Assembly: GCF_901709675.1 (NCBI RefSeq)
Contig: NC_051088.1
Location: forward strand, 5,607,664 to 5,671,663
Direction: 5' to 3'
DNA from: Syngnathus acus
Lineage: Eukaryota > Chordata > Actinopteri > Syngnathiformes > Syngnathidae
DNA length: 64,000 bases
Position numbers and translations under genes: made by a program. Shown piece after piece: positions 26,201 to 40,200 of this stretch. The notes under the pieces were generated by a model, which worked only from the letters and a program-made list of their open reading frames with translations, was not told where the DNA came from and made no database searches. The stretch's first letter is position 1, and every line of letters begins with the position of its first letter.

Positions 26201-29200
26201 CATTCATTTTCAAAGTGTCATATGGAGTATTATTTGTGGTAAAAAAAAAAAAAAAAAGTGCAACAGCAGGAACTAGAAAAAGTGCAAAAAAAAAATCAAA
26301 ATAATATCAGCAAAATTGTATAATACAAAGAAAATCTACATTGAAATGTCAATAGTTATTGAACGGAACAAAAGTACCTTAAACAAGGTGACAAAATGGT
26401 TTAAAAACAAATATAAAATTAAATAATTAAATCATATATATCATTAAGCAGGTGTTTAGTTTGCATATGCCTTGGGCCGGCCCGTAACAGCAGACAACAC
26501 TAAGCGCTACTGACGTCACACAACTAATTTGCCTCCCCTTACCTTTGACTTGCGTGTGGATAACGTCTTCGAAAATGCTAGCGTTATCGAGCAAAGTCTT
26601 GGCCATGAGGCGCACTGTGTACACCGTCCCCGGTTTGAGCCCGTCAATTACGTGGAAGCGTCGAGACGTGTTTACCGCCTCGGATATTCGCCAGTTACCA
26701 TCACCTACACACAAGCCAAGCACAACAAGTGCACCAGCAGCAAATCTTAAACAATCATCCTGGCAGGGAATAATAACATGATGCGAGAGAGTTGAAACAC
26801 ACTTGTGAGCTCAGTTGAGCCAGCCACGAAATGTTTCTGACCTTAGCTTGTCATTGTTAAAGTGTTTATTGCAGTTTGTTTTTTTCCACCATCAATTAGT
26901 ATTATGTATAAATATGCGACTGCTTTAGTTTTACTTTTAACAATATTTCATTTCTTATTACACTTGTGTCACAATGGTACTTAGAGCTTTGTGATAGGAA
27001 TGGTTTCACCCTGAAGCTGATCATTGTATTTTGTCCGGCGTTTTTTAGAAATTTTAAATGTGAAAAATAATTGAAATGACCAGTGTCGGCATCTGAGCAG
27101 ATACGTGTGGGTGGGAGATTCTTAGCCCAGAGTAGAAAGCGCATTTTGTCACACAATCAACACTCACAAACCATGGTTGGTATTGAGAACATTTAACACA
27201 CGGTTTTGCTTTGGATGGGTTGAAGCGGCAAGTGATTGATTTATGCAGCGGTGTGCCGCTGTGGTCTGAAAAACAACTTTGTTAGAAAGGAGAATGAATT
27301 CTCAACTTCTTGAGGAGGTGCCAAATGTTGGGCCTGGTTGAAAGCTCACTTGGTAAAGCCATCACATTTGTGTATAGAGGATGTTCAACAACATTTTCTC
27401 ATTTTTATTTTGTTTTGATTTATTTTTAACTTTACCTCACAGATTAGTGGCTTTAATAAATACATTTAAACGTAGCTTAAAAATAAATATAAAGTTTGGC
27501 ATGAAAAGGCTAAACTGTGAGGGGGGGCACAGTAACTCATTTGGGGAGGGGTGGTTGCTCATGAATGCCACCACCCACAATGCCATCCTTGAAATGAAAA
27601 AAGCAACATTGCTTAAGTTTGATCTTAAGAGTTTCCACTGCATCCTGTGATACAATTGAAATATCTACGGTATTGAGGCAATGTTTACGGGGAAATGTTG
27701 AAGTGTGATATTCGATCACCTAAAACTTGTGTCGGGGTGGAGCTGTCGCAAGAAGCTTACGGTTGTTCATATATGCCACGTAAAGCTGCGAGTCCTGCTG
27801 CTCCTCCCTCGCAGTCCAGCTGATTTTGGCATAGGTGTCGCTCACGTAAGAGCTTATGTTCAACAGGCCTGGAACTGAGACAGTGTAAAGAAACAGGCAG
27901 GAGACAGAGGAAAGTATGGAAGGGAGGGAGAGGAAAACAGGACCAGGCACAGAAAAAAGAGACAGAAGGCAGGAAAAAGAGGATTATCAGAAGCAAATAG
28001 AATATCCCTTGCGGTTTGAGAACAGTGCAGCTTGCAGCAAAAGGAAGCCCTTCGAGATGACAGTTAAAAAAGGCAACCACCAGACTTAATTAGGCAGAGC
28101 TAGATTTGGGCTTATGAAGGCTCAATGTAGCGCTAGTGGGTGCATGTGACTCTATTCCTTTTTTAAGCAGAGTTGGCGCCCGAGCCAAACAGAGCGAAGA
28201 AACTCCATACATTGAATCTCATTCTTCGTTAAAAGTTCGGAAACTTGAAGATGGCATCACGGGGAGCATGAGCCGAAGTCCATATTGCTTATACCTAAAG
28301 AAGGAGGATGAGTAGCACGGCCTGGGATCAAGCGAGGAAAGGAAAGAGAGCAGTTGTGGTCTGCAATGACACAAGTCTCAAATGTTAGATTCATGCTTCA
28401 AAGAATAAGCAAGCAAACGTTGAAGCAAGCAGAAACTACCACAGTAGAACCTCTGAGCTGGAAACACCCTCAAGGCTACACAACTCTCCAATTTAACACA
28501 TTTTCTGGAAAAAGAATCACCTTTGAAATCGCACAGACTTTCTCTCGGTACTTGAACTGCCGTCATCCATGTTGACGCGCGAGACCTTAGCCTTCTGTTC
28601 AACCTTAAAGGTTCTACTGTGTGATGAACTACTACTGGTAAGACTGATGGAAGAAGCACACTCTATGAACTTACAAACAAACCTCAATGTCAACTCCAAA
28701 TAGAAAAATAAAAATTCCAAGCCTTACATAAATATTCTACAACTGAGATCTACAATCCATGTCGCACTACATCTATGTCAGAGGCTGCGGGCGGTCATAC
28801 ATACTGCTATGAACAGAAGCCTCAGCTGCAGTCAACAAATACAAAAAAAGATGAATTTTTATCAGTCATTTTTTCAACAGAAAAACAGTGTGAATGGTTG
28901 AACATGTGCAATACTGTATGTAAATCTCTCCTTTACATGTGGTGCATCCCAGTGAACACAAATGGATGATTTAAAAAAGAAATCTAACTAACATTTTATT
29001 AATATTATGTAGTTTTTTCAGTGCTCACCCATAGCGTTACATAATGTATATCTTTCAGCATGAGATATACATTATATTTGGGGGATTGCAAGTCTATGCT
29101 TTTGAATTAGTTTTTAACTAATGACATTGTTTAGATCAGGGGTGGCCAACCCGCGGCTCGCGAGCCGCATGCGGCTCCTTGCCGGGTTTCATGCGGCTCC

Positions 29201-32200
29201 TTTATGTTCATATCAACATTTGTGGGTTTATTTGTTTGTTTGTTTTTGTGCGTGTTCGCTTCGCTTGAGTTCAATATGGTATTTTCATCAAACGCTGCGT
29301 GTTCGCTTCGCTTGAGTTCAATATGGTATTTTCGTCAAACGCGCATGCCCATGAGGTGAAATCCCGCAAAGGAGGAGGGGCAAACCCATTCGGGTGTGTG
29401 TGTGTGGGGGGGGGGGGGGGGGGGGTATGAGGCTCTTTGCGGTACACAGTAAAAAAATGTGGCTTAGTCTCTGACTGGTTGGCCACCCCTGGTTTAGATA
29501 CTACAGAATGTGACGAAACAAGACTGAAGTTGTGAACACACATGCACACTAACATGCACATTATTATACTGTGCAATTTCAACAAAAGCACAAAATACCC
29601 AACCATCCATCATATAATTTCAATATTTTCAGAAAATGTAGATGTAGAATGTTGCTGCATGCTTTAAATAGTAAAAAGTGGTGCCATCAAGTGAGCACAC
29701 ATTCCTTGAAATGTCTCATTTTTTGTGTGTTTATGAATGCCTATTGTGCAAGAACTGTTTGTTTCAAGGTCTTATATTTCAAAACACCTTTTTCCTATTG
29801 CGATGTATTAATCCTTTGGCTGTATCACAACAGTCTTGTTACACTGGCAAGCTGTCATGATATTGCTAATTACTTGGATTCCCTCTTGCATGAAAAAGAG
29901 CGCTCAGATTCTCACCCACACTTTGCCACGATACAAAACTTTATTTATTAAGCACTTTAACAAGTTGTACCAAAGAGCTGTACATAAAACACAAAAGACA
30001 ATAAATCATCATACAATAATATATAAAATGTGAAATACTGCTTTCTAGAGAAAATAATGAAGAGCTACCTTTGCCTGTAAATTTAGTATTACGGATGTGC
30101 TGAGCTTTATTTCCTCTTGCTGCACATGTTGCTTGAAACTGTTAGATAAAGGAGGCGCAATATTGGAGTGACTGACCAGTGCAAAAGTGCCAGGATATAG
30201 ATGAAATTGTAATCTCCAGATGACAACCTGTATATAATAACTCATGTCTGCTACAAGTTCAGTTTAAATGTAAAGGAACAACTGCAGTTTTCTAACAGTT
30301 TGTCGGTTGGCTGGTAACATGGATCCAGAAGGATTGATTCGCCTGTCCAATTTAGTCCTCTCTCTCTTGTTTCATGCCTCTCCATATCTCCTGAGGGATA
30401 CATTCTTCGCCAAATGGAAGTCGGCCGACTGCATGTCGGTGTGAAGTTCCTTGCTGTTGTAGCAAGACATACAAGCAGTGAAAGTCCATTGTGTCTATTT
30501 TCTTTGTTCAATAAAATACCACAGCCTAAAAGCTGCAATAGTTCAATAGGCCAAGTACAACCAGGTGGAAAGGAACGGAGCGATGTTGTAACGGGCTGAC
30601 GGCGAATGCGTAAGTGCCGATACGCTCCCGCAAAGAATGTCACGTCACGGCGTAAAATACTGATAACAGTCCCAAAATGGTTAGGCCGCAGTTGTAAATA
30701 AGAACTTGTTCTTAATTGTTTGCCTGGGTAAATAAAATAAAATAAAATAAAATGATGCACACTGAATATTAAATGACTAAAAGGATGGAAAAGCTCTAAT
30801 CATGTAGAAAATTAGCTGAGCTGTTGAAACCGGTTTCCGACTCAAATGTGCTCAATCTCTCTCTTTTTCTTCAGTCATTTCTCCACTTGAGTCAATACAA
30901 TACCGTAACTATGAAAAGAAATACTATTGCTGTGTGTCGGTGTGTGTGTTGTCCTAAAATACTCTGATTCCGCTGATGGCTGATTTTTGGCTGCTGAGAT
31001 GCTGAAGAGTTCTTGATTGCTGTTTTTTTTTTTTTTTTTTTTAAAAAGAACCTTTTATCAGCATTACCTACATTCAAAGCTACCAACTAACACATTGGCG
31101 ATAACAAGCCGCGAGCTCAAATGTGGTGCAAGAGAGCAAATATTTGAATCCCTGTGGTTTACTTGTTGTTATTCTTTCCTGCGACTTGAGATTTGAGTCG
31201 CAATATGTGCACTTGATGCTGTTTGTCTTGTTTGAAACCCACGTTATCGCTTATGCCCTCTTATCTCATGAGACCCCAGGAAGGGAATGGACTTTTTTCC
31301 CCTGTTTGATTCTGTTCCTTTTTTTTTTGTAGAGAAATCCTTCAACTAATTTGCATTTAATCTCATCTTGGCCACACACAAATCAAGTTCTTTTTAATCT
31401 TAAATGCCATTATGACTGCTTTCCATATCAGTTTTGTGATGTCATCTTTTTCTAAACTTGTTTGTGAAATGAGCTATGTGGCAGTGGTCTGCATATCTTA
31501 ATATTACAGCAATGTACTGTAAATAGTTACTGCATTCTCCTTTTTTTCCTATCTCACACTAAGAAACTGTTACTGTATCTCAATGCATTTGAGCTAGAAT
31601 GAATGAAATACTCCTTGGAATGTCCATCTATCCATCCATTTTCTGAACCGCTTAGTCCCCACGGGGGTCGCGGGCGTGCTGGAGCCTATCCCAGCTGTCA
31701 TCGGGCAGTAGGCGGGGGACACCCTGAACCGGTTGCCAGCCAATTCGCAGGGCACACAGAGACAAACAACCATTTGCACTCGCACTCACACCTAGGGACA
31801 ATTTGGAGTCTTCAATCGGCCTACCAAGCATGTTTTTGGGATGTGGGAGGAAACCGGAGTGCCCGGAGAAAACCCACGCGGGCTCGGGGAGAACATGCAG
31901 ACTCCGCACAGGGAGGGCCGGAGGTGGAATCGAACCCGCACCCTCCTAACTGTGAGGCGGACGTGCTACCCAGTGCGCCACCGAGCCGCCCTCCTTGGAA
32001 TGTAATTCATAAAAATTACCGTAATTTTCGGACTATAAGTCGCACCGGAGTATAAGTCGCACCAGCCATAAAATGCCCAAAAAAGTGAAAAAAAACATAT
32101 ATATGTATATAAGTCGCTCCTGAGTATAAGTCGCCCCCCCACCCAAACTATGAAAAAAAAACGCGACTTATAGTCCGAAAATTACGGTACTATACATGTG

Positions 32201-35200
32201 AATAAAAAAGCTTTAAAAGCATTAAAAACACAACACCTTCTCCAGAAAATGGAAGATAAACTTCATTCTAAGCTGATTCACTGACAAAGTTGTCTTTTGT
32301 AAAACTTTTAAACGACCCAAAGAGGAAAGAAAAATCCTCTTTTTACTAGATCGTTGACAAATAACTTTACCTTAAAGGTAAAATATAAAAGAAACCTTTC
32401 AGTGTGTGGAATTATTTGCTCCCAGCGTTCTCTTTTCAGCCCCCACACTGTCTCTCAATCATTGCACATTAATGTCTCCAAATTCATGATGCTCCTGCAT
32501 GGTACTATTGGCAGTCCTATATTACATCGTGAGCAAGATGCCTGGAGGATCACACTCCCCAAACAAAACCAGTTTGATCTTTCCACCAAGCAGCATTTAC
32601 AAACAATGAATCTTACGGCAGGGAGAAAGTTGAGAAACCCTCAAAGGAAACCTAAAAGCCACAAAGGTATGAGTAACCTTTATTAAAGAGAGGACAAATA
32701 TCTCCCTTTACGGCCACATTTTCCACCTGGTGTATCGAGGGCTTGTTTTCTAAAACTCAGAATGGCCTCTGTGTTGCCTGTGCACTAACTGTGCTGAAAT
32801 TACAGTGCAGCCTGAACGGAATTGATACAGATAACATGTTCTGGTTGAAGCAGGCCGAGTTAAATTACATGGTCCAACAAAAAAATCAAGTGTTCTACGA
32901 GTTCTGTTTAAATTTTCATTTGGTGTGTGTAGATCACATTAAAATCTAGCAGTAGGTGGGTTTGCTCAGGAACAACAGGACTCGGAGTCACTGGATAAAT
33001 CGAAGCTTCGAGGTGAGGGAGTTGCCCAATAGAGAGCCTGTGCAACTGACCCATAGTATAAAACTTGATACTGTGTATTGCTTCGTATGTCTGAGTGGAT
33101 TGTCATTGAAAAGTAGGACATCTCAAAATTACATACAAAAATATTCAATGCACTGAAACCAATGACTAATACTTGAGCACATTTCAGGAGAATCGTGGAA
33201 AGATTTTATCATTTATTTGATGCTCTAAAATCAGAACAGCTGCATCTCAACTCAGGTTGTAGGTACAGCTCTGAGAATCTGGGCGTGTGTTTAGTCTGCT
33301 ATGGGCGGTACGGGGAGGCTCCTCACTTTGTGACATCACAATGTGAAGACCCGGTCGTTTTCTTGGATAAGGCAGGACTGGTGCTTAGAGAGGAGGAATT
33401 AGCAGGAATGCACCAAGAATGAATGGAGAAAAGCACCACTTTATTATTTTTTGTTGCAGAGTTAAGGTTAAATCCTCCAAAAGGTTGATTTGGCATAATA
33501 AAGCTCCTCTAAGGGCCATAAATTAATTGGTCTCTAACTAAGCCATAATTTAAAAAAAATTAAAAACAAAGTGATCATTTACTATTATAAGTAAGCTCAC
33601 TTTTTGTTGTTTATTAATTTATTGGATTTTTTTTGTCTATTTTATTTCCTAAATGTATTAATTATATTCCCTTGTTTGTTCATTATGACAACAACTAAAA
33701 AGACAGAGGATGTTCACCCTTTTTAATTTGGTTAAAACAAACCATTTTCCATTTGATTAATTTGTGATCAGTTATAATAAATTAGGGACATTTAACAATC
33801 CTAGGTAGTATACTTGTGTATATAAAAATATGAATTGTTAATAGGAATAAAAAACTTGCCAGGAAAGTTCTTTGTTTAAAAAAACAGGCGAAGAAGCTTG
33901 CTTACTGTTCAGTCAATATTGAGTCCAGACTGGTGAAAACAAAGCTACAAACACTTGTGTAAATCAATATTTCCACCAATAACTAATCATTTTTTGTTTG
34001 TTTTACAGTTTTATGGACTGTTTTTTAAAAAAAATATTATTATACTTACCCGCCCCCCCTTAAATCTGATATTCACAGGAGCGTAAACATATCATTGGAA
34101 TTTAAATGATTCTATAATTACTCACGGTGTGGACCACAAATTGCCAACACCAATGCAGTTATTATTATTTTATTAGAACATGGGGAGAAAAACGTGGATA
34201 GTTTTTTTGTTGTTGTTTTGATACCTATCCAAAGTTGAACTACACACCTGATATTTTGAAATATAGCACCACAGAATACCAATAAATGCCAAACATTTAT
34301 CACCAACACAAAATAAATCTCACATTTCATAACGACAGATAAAAGATGTTAGAGGTGTTGCTCTCACCCTCATTAGCATACCTCATCTCAATATCTCTAG
34401 TACTTTGTATGCAACATGCTGATGAACATTCTAGTTGCAATACTGCATTCATCAGATGTACCCCTTTGGAGGAGTTCCAGCCATCCATTTTCAATCGCGT
34501 TTGTCCTCATTAGGGTTGCGGGTGAGATGGAGCGTATCCCAGCCAACTTTGGGCAGGAGGCGGAGTATATCCTGGAATGGTTGCCAGCCAATTGCAGCAT
34601 TTGAGAAGTTTGCCATTGGAAAGGAATATTCATTATTCTCAATTACATCAACTAAGAATGCACATTACAGATGCTTTACTGCAACCGCCTGCTATGGAAA
34701 TCTATTGCAACAATTCTGTCCGCTTCTCACTGGACATTAAAGATACAGTAGAGCGTCGTTTCTGATGCACTACTACATTGTGGTTCACTTTAATGCACGT
34801 TGTATGAAATTTAAATCATGACAAGTGGCATGTCGGTTAGGTTAGTTCCAATCTCTATTGTACCATTGCTATTTGGAATGCGATCGTCAAAGTTAGCAGG
34901 GGATAGGCTCCAGTTATCACCCTAATGAGGACAAGCAGGTGAGAAAAAGATTTTGGTTTGTTTTGATAGTTCAACCACCATCACAGAAATGTTTTGTGGA
35001 CAAACTTACTAGTGTATTGTTTCTGAGTACAAATCTTTTTCTCTATTTGGGAGCCTATTTTGAGGTACAGTATTTTCCGGACAATAAGCCGCTACTTTTT
35101 GCACAAGTTTTGAACCCTGCGGCTTAGAATCCAGAGCGTCTTATCTATGAATTTCTCATGTTTTTATGATATTATATTATTTGTGCATATTCGCTTATAT

Positions 35201-37118
35201 ATGGTTATTAAACATTGAAACACCTGCGGCTTATAGTCCAGTGTGGTTTATATATGAAAAAAAACCAATTCAAGTACTAACCAGATCAGACAAGATTGAG
35301 TGTTCCCAAAAAATACCGATACAACCGTCACATTGGATTCTACAAGAGCATAAATCCCATCATCCACTCCTCCATTATGCATCTTTTCTGTCTACTCACG
35401 TGCTGGAGTGACAGTGCTGCTCTCCTGCGCAAGTGGAGGTCCACACCCTACCCGAGTGCAGGCACTGAGGTGGAAGCGGTAGAGGCTGCCCTCTTCTAAG
35501 CCCTCCAGCTGCCAGTGGGTGGTGTCGGGCCCTGTGATGTTTATTTCCCGGAAATCGAGCGCCTCCTTTGTGGTCTCATTAACTACAAGAAAGAGGTTAT
35601 GTCAGTTCAAGTGAGCGGAGGGACGTGGCGGACGTCTGAGACGTCACAAGCACATGTTGTATGTTAATGGAACAATACTGAAAGAAGGGTCAACGGCCAA
35701 GGGATGTGGAAGCATGAATAGGTGTAATGCTCACTCATGCAGAAGGCAAATGTCGCTGATACGCGTCGTGACAGGTGAGCTGAGCAGGAATACATTAAGA
35801 TGTCAAGAGGGAGATGCGGTGGAATTCATAGAACTCAAAAGAAGGGAAGAGTTTTAACAAGTGGCAGTTGATGAAGAGGGGAGGTGGCAAAACAGACAGT
35901 CGGCATAATAAAAGTGGGTAAACAAAGTAGCAAAACTTGAAGAAAACTAGCAAATGAAGAAGAAAGAAGAAAACATTTGCATAAAGTGTAGGCGGTGCAA
36001 GGAAGTGGGAATATAGGGGCAATCAAGAGCAGTCGAACATATCACCCAACATGCATTATAGATCAAAGCACAGCACGTGTGCGCTGTGTAAAAAGCAATA
36101 TCGATGCCAATGTTGAAATGCAGGTGAGGGCTGATGCTGAGCCAAAACAGCTCAACGCCGATTTAGGGTCTTTCATGTGCTGATGAACGCCATCGGGCTA
36201 GTCATCCACTAATTTGGACGCACAGAGTGGATGGCTCTGGGGCACTAGGTTGGCACAATCAACCCACAGCTATATTTTGAAATGTGGCAGACATAGAAGA
36301 GACTCTGGTGCTATCATATCACAACATTATCCAGCCAATGAAAATGTAAAAAGCAAAGCCCCTCACTCACCAACATTTCTCATGCATCTGGGAAAAGCCT
36401 GTGAATGGGGGAGGGCATCGGGGCAAAAGCAGCCTAGACATGAATGATTGTTTTGGGAAAAGAATCTGCAGTCCCAGAGGATGCGAGACGTTAGAAGACG
36501 TAAGAAGTCATCACTCTTTGGGGCGTTGGTGGGGCTTAGTTCAGAATTAAACACTGCCATCTAGAGTTTAACATTGACTCATACAGATGAGAAGAGAGCT
36601 TTTCTTTATTCCAATTAATTTATATTCAACCCAGAACATAGGTTCACTAGGGAAATTAATATATATACACATAAAAATCGATAACAAGTCTTATTATGAG
36701 AGAAATCCCAATGGTTTGTCAGTGTCCTATTCTTAAATTCTAAAAGTAAACATGCCAAGTGGCAATGCAAACACGTGGCATGACCACGAAAAACTACAGA
36801 AAATTCAGTATATCTTCAATGCAGCAAATTTGTTTCCGGTCTAATGTAAAAATATAACATACTGTAGCTGTTGAAAAACATTTAAGAACCTGAGACATTA
36901 TAACCAAATGGAGATGGCTGTTTTAAAGAAAAAGAGGTTTTCATGTCAATTAAATGTACATTAAACATTTTATATATGCTAAACCTGTTAAACAACATTT
37001 CTGCACCAAACACATGGCCTCCCACAACACGTAAAATCAAATGCGCGACACATATTAATGCGTAAAATCCCAGAGCGCTTTAGTATGCGTGTATAGATCA
37101 GGTATCAGGCAAGTTATT

Positions 37119-37206
<88 letters not shown>

Positions 37207-40200
37207 ATGCGTGCGAGTGTGTGTGTGTGTGTGTGTGTGTGCGTGCGTGCGTGCGCTCGTGCGCTTGTGTACACATACTGAGGTAGTACTGTAGGAAGTA
37301 GCCAGTCAGGATGCCGTTTGCCACCAGTGGTGGACCCCATACAAGCCGGATGGACTCTTTCTGGGCATTGGAGGTAGTCAGAATGGGCACTGGTCCTGGA
37401 ACTGTCAAAAAAAGCATAATAGGTATAAAACTAATATCACCTTTCCAAGAACTAGTTGAGATTTTATTTGTCTATTTTACATTTGTGTGAAAGTTGTGAG
37501 TATCAGGAGCTGGATCGATATAGAGTTGGAGTCATCGCCTCACCTCCTTCTGGAGTGGTGAAGGTGACTGGGTCACTACTAGGCCCATTTCCCTTCTTGT
37601 TGAAGACGTTGACAGTGAGCGAATACTCTGAGAAGGCGTCAAGGCTGGGCACAATGGCATGAGTCCTCTTCCCAGGAAATGACAGCGTGTGGCGCTCAGC
37701 CAAGATCCTGTCAGGATTCAGGAAACTTCGCTTCCTCAGCCAGTGAACCTGTAAGAAGCAGGCAATGGTAAATTACTGCCGACGAGGGAGACATTTTCCA
37801 TTCACCTTGACCTAAATACAGAGCTGTTTTGCTTCCAATTTTCTTGTCATTTAAGGTAAGAAACTATGCTGAAGAAAGTCGATGAAAAACAATGATCATG
37901 TTGGGGGCTTCAGTCGTATTGTCAATGCAGAACCCGTTAATTAATTCAAGCAAAGCTGACCAATTTAGGAATTATTTGAAGGAAATACTCTATGCAGCAT
38001 ATAGAAGTGTTTTAGCGGAGAAAACAAAAGTACTTTGTGTGTACTGCATATGGTATATCTGAGAAGATTTTTTTTGAGTAGATTCAAATGTTAACAACTT
38101 CATTAAAATAACAAGCCTTGGTCAGATGCGATGTTTGGACCTTTTACTTTCACTACAAGGTGGGTGTTGTGTGACATAATTGAAATTTGTTCAACAGCAA
38201 CAAGTGGGCGAGGGAATTCAATTTCCAGAGTGTATGCTGAGTTGTCCTCGGCAGCTGGAGAATTCATTCCAATTTTTGTATGGGTACGTTAAAAACATAA
38301 CATCATTCTGTCATATCTCTCTTATATCATCCAAATCAACAATCTCACTCCCCAAAATATGACATTTCCCAAATTGTGACAGGTTTTGGCTGGACGTCAC
38401 CAATATGCAGTTTTGAAACTCACTTGGCTCGCTGCTTCCCTGCATTTGGGTCCTCAATCACATGCACACCGCTTGACAATACCAAACCAGCAGGCAATTA
38501 AAATTTGAAAAACGATTATTCATTTGATTATCTGCACAGGCATACAAATTTTTGGGGGTGGTACTTGATGAAAACTCACATGGTACCCCCTTAGATGACC
38601 TCTCACTGTGGCAGGCGGAACCGGGGTCCAGCTTACTCTCAGCGCAGTCGTGTTAATCAGCTCCACCGCAACATCCCGTGGCGCAGCGGTGGGAACTAAA
38701 GGACACATGGAGGGAGGTTACACAACCCTACAGAGACTACAGTCAAGCTTATGGACTCAGAAACATTACTGCACAGAAATGCTGGTGCAAGTGTTTTTGG
38801 TTGAGCTTCTAATGGTGGTAGCAAATGAGCAGGCACACAGAATGCCCCAAATCATGTTTTATGTAGAGGGGGGAGACACCAAAATGAAGCTCTACATAAT
38901 TTCTGCTCTACATGGTTGCTGGAAAGGACAGAAGCTAAGCAGACTCTAGCAACGACATCAGCAGCATCACGCCTCAGTCGGCCTACGCTGCCAAGCGCGT
39001 CGTGATCTAATAAAGGTCGCGCAGATTCAGAGACAGAAGTGGTACATTTCAGATCTCACAGCTCTACAAAAGGTTATTTGCCACCTGCTGCACTCGAGGG
39101 TGGGAGAAGTCACTACAGCACAGCGGCACAGGCAAACAGGAAAAAAAGGAAAGAACTTAACCTGACACATTTTCCCGTAGACAATGGCGAATGATGACTG
39201 AAGACGGGATGGGATACCATAAAACAAAGAATTCAGGAAATCATCCAATGTGAGCTCGTTGAGCCTCAAGTTAAGAGAGAAGGGACGTTTAATGTATCTA
39301 CAAATGAACGTTCCCCTGGAATTTGTGTGTGAATGTTGAGGAATGATGTCACCATTGTTGAAATGGCAAAGAAAAAAAAAAAAAAGATTATCCTCAGCAA
39401 TCATTCTGTGGTGTGGCGTGTTGGGCTTTTGTTAACCTCTATCTCTGCCAGAAAAAAAGAATAGGTCCAACAATAGTAAAAAAATAATAATAATCTGATC
39501 TATATTTACAATCACATTTTTATAGTTCAGTCAAGCAATAAACAATGTGATTGTTATGTGAAGGAGAAGGAAAGGCATTGAGGATACAACCTCAAGACCA
39601 GGCGAGAATAGAGGATGTTTGTGCTGAGTGTTTGTATACCGTGTCCTTAATTCACCACAATAAAAATGATAAGAGAAGAGTTAGCAACTGTAATATAATT
39701 ACCAGATAAGATAACAACAGTAAGGCAAGCTTCTTCTCTTTTGTCTTTTTATTTCCTGGCAGTCTGTATCATCTGTGGCACCATGTTGCCTCTCACAGGT
39801 CAGTATTGGTTCCACAACAGTCCTCTGGATTATGGGAGGAGACTCTATTGTCCGTGGGAATATTATGATATTTTTATGATATGTCTTGTGTTGTGTATTA
39901 GAGTAGTAAGCCCACACTTGCCAAATTTTACCTGGTCATCAGTGTGGGCTAACCCATTAAAAAGGTTAAGATTAGCGTTAAGGGAAAAAAGAAAAGAAAA
40001 GAAAGGTTTAGGGTATTTAAAATCAGTATGTGCATGCACCTCTCCCTCCCTCATCCTGACTTCCGTTGTTCAATGGAACTCAAGCTTGTTGAATTAAATG
40101 GACAGCTCCTATAGTTGCAGCCATTTCATGAACACCATTTGGAAAAGGAAAAAAATCACACTGCTTTTAGTATCTCTTGGGAAAATGTTGCATGATGCAC

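Larger units (their letters stand above)
27875..35399 (-). other. chl1 intron 22, 7.5 kb, repeat-rich
   Basis: The longest intron within the coding span, between FnIII 4 and FnIII 5. It holds a hAT-type MITE (29137), two non-LTR-like tails (29930 and 30540), a recent full-length SINE (31624), a 169-bp TA-flanked MITE (32019), older SINE pieces (34480, 34895) and another repeat fragment (35055). No additional exon is seen. Confidence 0.7.

Noticed and set aside
29271-29606. Minus-strand frame with poly-Pro/Thr-His segment
   Set aside because: Produced by the hAT MITE with its poly-G and GT tract.
30251-30760. 169-codon minus-strand open frame
   Set aside because: It overlaps an interspersed repeat tail on the plus strand and shows no recognisable domain or codon bias; most likely chance.
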